A stretch of 64,000 nt of DNA from Pseudomonadota bacterium (GTDB lineage Bacteria; Pseudomonadota; Gammaproteobacteria; Steroidobacterales; Steroidobacteraceae): positions 806,001 to 870,000 of the forward strand of contig JAFEDU010000002.1 in the NCBI GenBank assembly GCA_018241425.1, read 5' to 3'. Under the pieces are notes generated by a model. The model was given only the letters and a program-made list of their open reading frames with translations, had not been told where the DNA came from and did no database searches. This document shows positions 17,007 to 22,849 of this stretch, piece after piece; within the stretch, counting starts at the first letter, position 1; every line of letters starts with the position of its first letter. The position numbers and the translations under genes are program-made.

Positions 17007-17698
17007 CCGTCCTTGGGCTCGGTGAGGGCGCCGGTGATCCGGATGCCCGCGCCATCCACCGCGTAAGTCCTGTTGATGAAGATCAGGACGGAGGTGAGCG
17101 CCTCGGCGGCCGCGGCGTTGGCGAGCGCGCCCCCATGCAGGCCCCGAAGGCCCGCACGCCGCGCGAGCTCCACGCCCACGGCACGCGCGACCTTCTGGTC
17201 GCCGAACACCAGCACGTCGCAGTCGATGTCGGCGTCGGTCGCGAGCTTGTGGGCCGCCACGCTGTGGAAGGCGGCGACCACGTTCACCTGCGTGCCGAGC
17301 AGTTCCTGCGCGCGCACCGCCGCGGAACCCTCGCGCGGCAGTTGCACGCGCATGACCTTGGGCGGGACCAGCGGCACGGTGGTGTCGATGAGTATCTTGC
17401 CCTGGGCGACTGTGCGGATGTCCGCGAGCGTCGCCTCGTGCGCCGCGTAGGGCACGGTCACCACCAGGATCGCGCCGCGCGCCGCGGCCTCCGCGTTGGT
17501 GCCGTGGCCGACCGCGCGCCCGAACTCGCCGGAGAGCGCCGCGGCCGTGTCGGCCGCGCGGGCCGCATCGCGCGAGCCGATGATGACTTCGAGGCCGGCC
17601 TTGACCCAGCGGCGCGCGAGCGCGGCCCCGAGCTTGCCGGTGCCGCCGAGGATGGCGATGGAAGGGAGCGAGGCCGCAGGCGGCGGTACGGAACTCAT
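17003..17698 (-). CDS. npdG: NADPH-dependent F420 reductase (F420H2:NADP oxidoreductase)
   Basis: A 231-residue Rossmann-fold enzyme moving hydride between NADPH and F420, giving the F420H2 that F420-dependent enzymes use. The N-terminal ILGGTGKLGAALA replaces the usual GxGxxG as in NpdG/Fno. VIIGSRDAARAADTAA contains the Ser-Arg that reads the NADP 2'-phosphate, and VVAAFHSVAAHKL is the conserved F420-site segment. An RBS-like AAGGA lies about ten bases before the ATG. It follows the SDR gene by 14 bases and overlaps cofE. Its presence shows that the cell makes and also uses reduced F420. Confidence 0.93.
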   Translation of the reverse strand: MSSVPPPAASLPSIAILGGTGKLGAALARRWVKAGLEVIIGSRDAARAADTAAALSGEFGRAVGHGTNAEAAARGAILVVTVPYAAHEATLADIRTVAQGKILIDTTVPLVPPKVMRVQLPREGSAAVRAQELLGTQVNVVAAFHSVAAHKLATDADIDCDVLVFGDQKVARAVGVELARRAGLRGLHGGALANAAAAEALTSVLIFINRTYAVDGAGIRITGALTEPKDG

Positions 17699-17712
17699 GC
17701 GTGAGCGGTCCT

Positions 17713-18561
17713 TTAGAATTTAAGTCCGCTGTCGGTGACCACCGGCACATTAGTCCAGCGCTCATCGGGGGTGCGGTACCAGCCGCCGGCGGCGAGTGCG
17801 CCGCCGTCGAGGTGGATCGTGGTGCCGGTGACCCACCCGGACAGGGAACTTGCGAGGAACACGGCGCAGCCGGCCGCATCGGAGGGTTCGCCGAAGCGGC
17901 CGAGCGGGATCCAGCGGCGCGTGTGCTCGCGGTACTCGGGGGCGATGAACCGCGAGGGCTGGACCTGCGCGGTCTCGGTGGTCTCCGGGGCGATGGCATT
18001 GACGCGGATGCCGTGCGGCCCGAGCTCGAGTGCGAGGCTCTTGGTGAAGCCGGTCACGCCGGCCTTGAAGGCGGCATAGATCGCGGTCATCGGGATGCCG
18101 CGGAAGGCCTCGATGGTCGAAAGGTTGATGATGCTCGCCCCGCGGGCGGCGCGCTTCAGCAGCGGTATGGCGGCGCGGGTCACGAGGAACATGTGGCGCA
18201 GGTTCACCGCGTAGAGCGCGTCCCACTCGGCCTCGGTGGTGCGCTCGAACGGCTTCACGACGTTCAGGAAGTCCCCGACGTTGTTCACGAGGACCTCGAG
18301 CGTGCCGCAGCGGCTCTCCAGCTCCCGGAACAGGCGCTCGACGGACCCAGGATCCCGCACGTCGGTGACGCTCGCCCAGCCGCCGGCGGCGGTGAGCGCA
18401 GGTCCCACCGCGGCGGCCCGTGCCGGGTCGATCTCGGCCACCACCACGCGCGCGCCCAGCGCGGCGAAGCGCTCCGCGATGGCCCGGCCGATGCCGGCCC
18501 CGCCGCCGGTCACGAGCGCGGTGCGTCCGCTGAAGCTGAGAGGGTTGTCGCTGTCGTTCAT
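17713..18561 (-). CDS. SDR family oxidoreductase
   Basis: A 282-residue short-chain dehydrogenase. The cofactor loop TGGGAGIG, the NNVG motif, the catalytic Ser in INLSTIEAF and the YAAFK pair (Tyr-x-x-x-Lys) are all present. Asp or Glu in VAEIDPARA after the second strand favours NAD(H). It oxidises or reduces a hydroxyl/keto group; the substrate is unknown. It is the first gene of the run that continues into npdG-cofE-cofD-cofC, so an alcohol-to-ketone step is co-expressed with F420 synthesis. Divergent from the LLM oxidoreductase gene across an 81-base gap with the shared promoter motif. Confidence 0.9.
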   Translation of the reverse strand: MNDSDNPLSFSGRTALVTGGGAGIGRAIAERFAALGARVVVAEIDPARAAAVGPALTAAGGWASVTDVRDPGSVERLFRELESRCGTLEVLVNNVGDFLNVVKPFERTTEAEWDALYAVNLRHMFLVTRAAIPLLKRAARGASIINLSTIEAFRGIPMTAIYAAFKAGVTGFTKSLALELGPHGIRVNAIAPETTETAQVQPSRFIAPEYREHTRRWIPLGRFGEPSDAAGCAVFLASSLSGWVTGTTIHLDGGALAAGGWYRTPDERWTNVPVVTDSGLKF

Positions 18562-18581
18562 ATCAACGATTCGTGCGCCGT

Positions 18582-18601
18582 GAGCCGATGGCTATAGTAC
18601 C
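18582..18601. promoter_or_regulatory. Shared F420-locus promoter motif, copy 2 (SDR-npdG-cofEDC / LLM)
   Basis: GAGCCGATGGCTATAGTACC carries the same AGCC-n3-GGCT inverted repeat abutting a -10-like box: TATAGT for the LLM gene on the plus strand, TACTAT for the SDR gene on the minus strand. It matches copy 1 at 15 of 20 positions. Whether it is an operator or simply a two-way core promoter cannot be told from sequence. Confidence 0.5.
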
Positions 18602-18642
18602 CAAGAGGGCGCCTGTCACGCGCGCCCGCGGAAGGGACTGCG

Positions 18643-19536
18643 ATGACACAGGTGGCAATCGGGCTCTATGGGCTGCAGGGCTGGTTCGGGGGCGATTTCG
18701 CGCCCGTGACCGAGATCGTGCGCACTGCCGAGAAGCAGGGCGTGGACCTCGTGAGCCTGACCGACCACGTGGTCATGGGGGAGAACGTCCACAACTATCC
18801 CTACGGACGCTTCCCGGCTCCGCTCGACTTCCCCTGGTACGAGCCGCTGACGGTGCTCGCGGTGCTTGCCGGCGTCACCTCGCGCATCCGTCTCTCCACC
18901 GGCATCGTCATCGCGCCCTTGCGGCCGGCGGTGCTGCTCGCGAAGCAGATCGCGACGCTCGACGTGATGTCGCACGGGCGGGTGAGCATCGGGCTCGGCA
19001 TCGGGTGGCAGAAGGAGGAGTACGACGCCTCCGGGGTGCCGTGGGAGGGACGCTACGTGCGCTTCGAGGAGCAGCTGAAGGTCTGCCGGCTCCTGTGGAG
19101 CGAGGCACCGGCCACGTTCCACGGCGAGACCGTGAACTTCGAGAAGATCTACCAGTACCCGCGCCCGGTGCAGAAGCACCTGCCCATCTGGCTCGGCATC
19201 GCACCCACGGAGCGCAACATCGAGCGCATGGCCGAGCATGCCGACGGCTGGATTCCCATGGAGCAGGACCCGGCCAAGCTCGCCCCGGTGATCGCGAAGC
19301 TGCGCGCCGCGGTCGCGGCGCGCGGGCGCGACCCGAAGTCGTTCACGGTGCGCGTGGTGCCGCGCTTCGTGTTCCGCGCCGACCACAGCGGGGACCTCGA
19401 GGCGACGCTCGCGAACGTCCCGGCGCTGCTTGAGGCCGGTGCCGACGTGGTCGAGCTCTTTCCGGCCCCGTTCTGCCGCGGGCCGGACGACTTCGAGGCG
19501 TTCGCGCGGCGCCTGGTGGCGCTCAAAGGCTCCTGA
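18643..19536 (+). CDS. LLM-class F420-dependent oxidoreductase
   Basis: A 297-residue luciferase-like monooxygenase-fold (TIM barrel) protein. The start QVAIGLYGLQGW, the DHVVMGEN segment, the GRVSIGLGIGWQKEEYDASG segment and LGIAPTERNIERMAEHADGW are characteristic of the actinobacterial F420-type LLM group rather than FMN alkanal monooxygenases. Such enzymes use F420H2 to reduce enones or F420 to oxidise alcohols. The adjacent complete F420 pathway strongly supports F420 use. It is divergent from SDR-npdG-cofEDC, and its 3' end overlaps the convergent alpha/beta-hydrolase gene by 14 bases. The substrate is unknown. Confidence 0.9.
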   Translation: MTQVAIGLYGLQGWFGGDFAPVTEIVRTAEKQGVDLVSLTDHVVMGENVHNYPYGRFPAPLDFPWYEPLTVLAVLAGVTSRIRLSTGIVIAPLRPAVLLAKQIATLDVMSHGRVSIGLGIGWQKEEYDASGVPWEGRYVRFEEQLKVCRLLWSEAPATFHGETVNFEKIYQYPRPVQKHLPIWLGIAPTERNIERMAEHADGWIPMEQDPAKLAPVIAKLRAAVAARGRDPKSFTVRVVPRFVFRADHSGDLEATLANVPALLEAGADVVELFPAPFCRGPDDFEAFARRLVALKGS

Positions 19537-20572
19537 GGAACTCAAGGAGCGCGGCGTTCACCGCATCCGGCTGCTCCTGCTGCACGAAATGCCCGGCGCC
19601 CGGCACCAGCACCACCTCGCGCAGGTCTGGCACGCGCCGGCGCATCACCTCGATGGCCTCGGCCGGGATCATCTTCAGGACCACGTCGCTGGCGCCGGCG
19701 ATGAAGAGCGCCGGCTGCAGGATGTCGGCATCCGCGTAGCGCTCGCCGAGTTCCCAGTTGCGGTCGGCCATCCGGTACGAGTTGAGGCCGCCGATGAAGG
19801 TCGTCTCCGGCCGGTCGCGGGTGTATTCGTGCACGTAGTGATCGAACTCGGACTGCGACAGCCAGTGCCACGGCAACGCGGGTGCGGGGGCGAGCACGTC
19901 CAGGTAGCCGGTGCCCTCGGAGGGGAACTTCGACCAGTCCAGGAGGTGTCCTTCGCCACTCAGGGCGAACATGAGCCGCTTCAGGAACTCGGCCGGCGCG
20001 GCGCCGAGCTCGCGCTCCGCCGGGCCGATCGCCTGGAAGTAATGCATGTGAAAGAAGTGCCGCCGCGCGAGCGCCGCGAATGCGGCGGACGGGCGCACGC
20101 CGGGGACGGCGAACGCGCCCGATGGCTCGCCGGGCTGCGCCACGGCGGCGGAGCCGGCCCCGCCGCGTCCGGCGAGGTCGAAGTCGTACGGGCAGCTCAT
20201 GATCACCGCGGCGGCGACGCGCTCGGGGTGCCGGACCGCGAGGTTGCAGACCTGCTGGGCCCCGAAGTCATGCCCCACGAACACGGCACGCCGCGCCCCG
20301 ATGGCATCGAGCACGCGCAGCATGTCTTCCATGACGTAGTTCGCGTCGTAGAGCGCAGGATCCGTGGGGCGCGAGCTTCCCCCGTAGCCGCGCTGGTCCG
20401 GGGCGAGGGCATGCCACCCTGCCGCCGCGACCGCCGGCAACTGGTGGCGGAAGCTGTAGCCGAGCCCGGGGAATCCGTGGCAGAAGATCACGGGCGCACC
20501 GGATCCGGCCTCCGCGACGTTCAGCGTCACGCCGCCCTCGCCGGGGACCTGCCGGTAGGTGATCGCACTCAT
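19523..20572 (-). CDS. Alpha/beta hydrolase, epoxide-hydrolase-like
   Basis: A 349-residue alpha/beta-hydrolase. HGFPGLGYSF forms the oxyanion segment. The nucleophile elbow reads VGHDFGAQ, with Asp rather than Ser, as in epoxide hydrolases and haloalkane dehalogenases. The C-terminal GAGHFVQQEQPDAV carries the catalytic His, and HGxP fits epoxide hydrolases. ATG 20572 is preferred because homology starts at TYRQVPGEGG; the frame is open well upstream by chance. It opens an epoxide or related ring in the cytosol, a plausible step after oxygenase attack. It is separated by only 34 bases from a divergent TIM-barrel gene. Confidence 0.88.
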   Translation of the reverse strand: MSAITYRQVPGEGGVTLNVAEAGSGAPVIFCHGFPGLGYSFRHQLPAVAAAGWHALAPDQRGYGGSSRPTDPALYDANYVMEDMLRVLDAIGARRAVFVGHDFGAQQVCNLAVRHPERVAAAVIMSCPYDFDLAGRGGAGSAAVAQPGEPSGAFAVPGVRPSAAFAALARRHFFHMHYFQAIGPAERELGAAPAEFLKRLMFALSGEGHLLDWSKFPSEGTGYLDVLAPAPALPWHWLSQSEFDHYVHEYTRDRPETTFIGGLNSYRMADRNWELGERYADADILQPALFIAGASDVVLKMIPAEAIEVMRRRVPDLREVVLVPGAGHFVQQEQPDAVNAALLEFLRSL

Positions 20573-20606
20573 GCCTCTATCATGCGCAGGGCTTAAGGGA
20601 GCTGCC

Positions 20607-21467
20607 ATGCCTAAGATCGACGAGTCACCCGCGATCACGCTGTGCTGGGGTACCGCCATCGGTACCGCGCTGGTGCCGCTCATCGAGGCCGCTGGCGGGG
20701 CTGGCCTCAAGGCCATCACGCTGACGGCCGGGATGTACGAGGCGGCGCGCGCGCAGGGCATGACCGATGCTGAACTGCGCGGCCGGCTCGCGGACCAGGG
20801 ACTCGCGGTGGAGGCCATCGACCCCCTGATCAGTGCCCTGCCCGGGACCCCGAGGCCCCACGAGGTGCCGGTGCCGAACCGGCCCTTCTTCGAGTTCACC
20901 GAGGAGCGCTGCCATGCCGCGGCCGAGGCGCTCGGGGCCGAGACCATCAACCTCGCGCACTTCGGGGGCAGCGCGGTGCCGGAGCAGGCCTTCATCGACT
21001 GCCTGGGTCCCCTCGCCGACCGCGCCGCGGCTCGCGGCGTGCGGCTCACGCTCGAGTTCCTGCCCGAGAGCGCGATCCCGGACCTCGCCACGGCGGTGCG
21101 GATCGTCCGGTCGGTCGGCAACCCGCACCTGGGGCTCATGTTCGACACCTGGCACTTCGCGCGCACCCGCTGGGACCTCGACGAACTCGCCGCCGTGCCT
21201 GCAGGCCTGATCACGGGGTTCCAGATCAGTGACCGGCGGCCGCCGGCGCCGGGGACTCCCTATACCCCCATGTTCGGGCGGCTGTTGCCGGGGGAGGGCG
21301 AGCTGGACCTGCCCGCTCTTCTTAAAGGGCTCCTCACCCGCGCGCCGGGGCTGCGGGTCGGGGTCGAGGTGTTCAGCGAGGAACTGAAGGCGCTGCCCCC
21401 GCCCGAGATTGCCCGAAGGGTGGCCGATTCGACCCGCCGGGTCCTTGGGCAGACGCTTAGGACCTAA
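20607..21467 (+). CDS. Sugar phosphate isomerase/epimerase-like TIM-barrel protein
   Basis: A 286-residue protein of the xylose-isomerase-like TIM-barrel (AP endonuclease 2) family. LTLEFLPESAIPDL, LGLMFDTWHFARTRWDL and VGVEVFSEELKAL supply the usual Glu, Asp-His and Glu metal ligands. The family includes isomerases, epimerases, dehydratases and ring-cleavage enzymes, so no reaction is assigned. ATG 20607 follows AAGGGA by eight bases. It is the last gene of the catabolic stretch; the next gene starts the ribosomal block. Confidence 0.82.
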   Translation: MPKIDESPAITLCWGTAIGTALVPLIEAAGGAGLKAITLTAGMYEAARAQGMTDAELRGRLADQGLAVEAIDPLISALPGTPRPHEVPVPNRPFFEFTEERCHAAAEALGAETINLAHFGGSAVPEQAFIDCLGPLADRAAARGVRLTLEFLPESAIPDLATAVRIVRSVGNPHLGLMFDTWHFARTRWDLDELAAVPAGLITGFQISDRRPPAPGTPYTPMFGRLLPGEGELDLPALLKGLLTRAPGLRVGVEVFSEELKALPPPEIARRVADSTRRVLGQTLRT

Positions 21468-21510
21468 GTCCCAAGTCATTGATCGCAAAGCCTAAGGCCT
21501 GCGATCGGCG

Positions 21511-21539
21511 TTGCGCGGCGGGAGGGGTTTGAGTATGCT
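21511..21539 (+). promoter_or_regulatory. Sigma-70 promoter of the rpsF operon
   Basis: TTGCGC (21511-21516) and TATGCT (21534-21539) are separated by 17 bases. The next bases, TCGCGCCCC, form a GC-rich discriminator like those of ppGpp/DksA-controlled ribosomal promoters. Start of transcription is expected near 21546, about 110 bases before rpsF. Confidence 0.6.
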
Positions 21540-21609
21540 TCGCGCCCCTTTGGAATCCCCAAAGGGCGTGTGCCCCACTTTAAAGGGCCGCGTTTACTCC
21601 TTGCCGCAC

Positions 21610-21643
21610 CGGAACAGCCTTAACACCGGGCGGCTCAAATCCG
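21610..21643 (+). promoter_or_regulatory. Candidate S6:S18 leader element before rpsF
   Basis: CGGA (21610-21613) can pair with TCCG (21640-21643), and AGCC (21616-21619) with GGCT (21632-21635). This gives two stacked short helices with an internal loop and an apical loop containing ACACCGGGC, ending just before the AGGGAG ribosome site of rpsF. In many bacteria the S6:S18 dimer represses rpsF by binding a leader helix with a conserved CCG. A further hairpin with CCTTTGG/CCAAAG-type arms lies at 21543-21568. The match is structural only and unproven. Confidence 0.4.
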
Positions 21644-21655
21644 AAGGGAGCATTC

Positions 21656-22075
21656 ATGAGGCATTACGAAGTCGTTTTCCTTGTGCATCCCGATCAGAGC
21701 GAGCAGGTGCCCGCCATGATCGAGCGCTACAAGGGCATGATCAGCGCAGGTGGCGGCCAGGTACATCGCCTGGAGGACTGGGGGCGGCGCCAGCTCGCCT
21801 ACCCGATCGCCAAGGTCCACAAGGCCCACTACGTGCTGATGAACATCGAGTCGGACCAGAAGACCCTCGATGAACTGACCGGCGCCTTCCGCTTCAGCGA
21901 CGCGGTCCTGCGCCACCTGGTCGTCAACATGGATTCCGCCGTGACCGATCCTTCGCCGATGGCGAAGGCCGCGGACGAGGAAGGCGAGGGCGGCGGTGGC
22001 CGCCGCCGCGAGCGGCCGCGCGATGAGGCGCCGGCTTCCGACGACGACGACAACTCAGCGTCCGAGAGCGCCTGA
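21656..22075 (+). CDS. rpsF: 30S ribosomal protein bS6
   Basis: A 139-residue ribosomal protein S6, which pairs with S18 in the 30S platform. The family start [19 protein letters not shown] is present, with [17 protein letters not shown] in the middle. The C-terminal tail is long, charged and low-complexity (Arg and Asp runs), as in many proteobacterial S6 proteins, whose tail can be glutamylated. RBS AGGGAG precedes the ATG. First gene of rpsF-rpsR-rplI-dnaB-alr-uppP; no priB lies between rpsF and rpsR. Confidence 0.97.
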   Translation: MRHYEVVFLVHPDQSEQVPAMIERYKGMISAGGGQVHRLEDWGRRQLAYPIAKVHKAHYVLMNIESDQKTLDELTGAFRFSDAVLRHLVVNMDSAVTDPSPMAKAADEEGEGGGGRRRERPRDEAPASDDDDNSASESA

Positions 22076-22105
22076 CGGCGCGCTCGGTTCTAAAGGAATA
22101 CTCAC

Positions 22106-22363
22106 ATGGCAATGTCCAGGGGACCGGGCGGGGGCGGCGGCAGCCGTTTCTCGCGTCGCAAGAAGTTCTGTCGCTTCACCGCCGAGGGCGTGAAGCAGAT
22201 CGATTACAAGGATCTGGCCACGCTCAAGGGCTACGTCACCGAGACGGGCAAGATCGTGCCGAGCCGCATCACGGGGACCAAGTCCTTCTACCAGCGGCAG
22301 CTGGCGGTGGCGATCAAGCGTGCGCGCTTCCTCGCGCTGCTGCCGTACACGGACCAGCACTAA
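22106..22363 (+). CDS. rpsR: 30S ribosomal protein bS18
   Basis: An 85-residue S18 with [20 protein letters not shown], the segment [21 protein letters not shown], and [11 protein letters not shown] at the C-terminus. A Gly-rich N-terminal extension precedes the core. It binds S6 and the 16S central domain. Thirty bases separate it from rpsF and twelve from rplI; an AAAGGA site precedes the ATG. Confidence 0.98.
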   Translation: MAMSRGPGGGGGSRFSRRKKFCRFTAEGVKQIDYKDLATLKGYVTETGKIVPSRITGTKSFYQRQLAVAIKRARFLALLPYTDQH

Positions 22364-22375
22364 AGGAGCAGCGCA

Positions 22376-22825
22376 ATGGACGTCATTCTGCTGCAGAAGG
22401 TTGCCAACCTCGGCAACATCGGTGATCGCGTCAAGGTGCGCTCCGGCTACGGGCGCAACTTTCTCCTGCCCCAGGGCAAGGCGACGCTGGCCACGGCCGA
22501 CAACGTGGCGCGCTTCGAGGCGCGTCGCGCCGAGCTCGAGAAGGCCGCCCGCGAGCACCTCTCGTCTGCCGAGGAGCGCGCTGGCGCTTTCAAGGACTAC
22601 AAGCTCGTGATCCGCGCCAAGGCCGGCACCGAGGGCAAGCTGTTCGGCTCGATCGGCACCGCCGACATCGCCGAGGCGGCGACCCGCGAGGGCTTCAAGG
22701 TGGAGCGCAGCGAAGTGCGCCTGCCGAACGGCTCGCTGCGCACCGTCGGCGAGCACGTGGTCGCCCTGCACCTGCACGCCGACATCGACGTGCCGCTGCA
22801 AGTCACCATCGTCGCGGAAGAGTAA
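22376..22825 (+). CDS. rplI: 50S ribosomal protein bL9
   Basis: A 149-residue L9. The N-domain has the signature [19 protein letters not shown] and [13 protein letters not shown], followed by the long connecting helix and a C-domain ending in [17 protein letters not shown]. The length matches E. coli L9. AAAGGAG precedes the ATG. Part of the rpsF operon, read directly into dnaB. Confidence 0.98.
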   Translation: MDVILLQKVANLGNIGDRVKVRSGYGRNFLLPQGKATLATADNVARFEARRAELEKAAREHLSSAEERAGAFKDYKLVIRAKAGTEGKLFGSIGTADIAEAATREGFKVERSEVRLPNGSLRTVGEHVVALHLHADIDVPLQVTIVAEE

Positions 22826-22849
22826 GACTCTCTCCCCGCGGGCACAGGG

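Noticed and set aside
16233..17999. A longer CofE starting near 17999, which would suggest an FbiB-like fusion.
   Set aside because: The extra N-terminal part is Arg/His-rich shadow sequence opposite npdG, and the CofE family start lies at 17006 with a 4-base overlap.
22076..22105. Possible missing priB between rpsF and rpsR.
   Set aside because: Only 30 bases are present and many gammaproteobacteria outside the enteric group lack priB here, so nothing is deleted.
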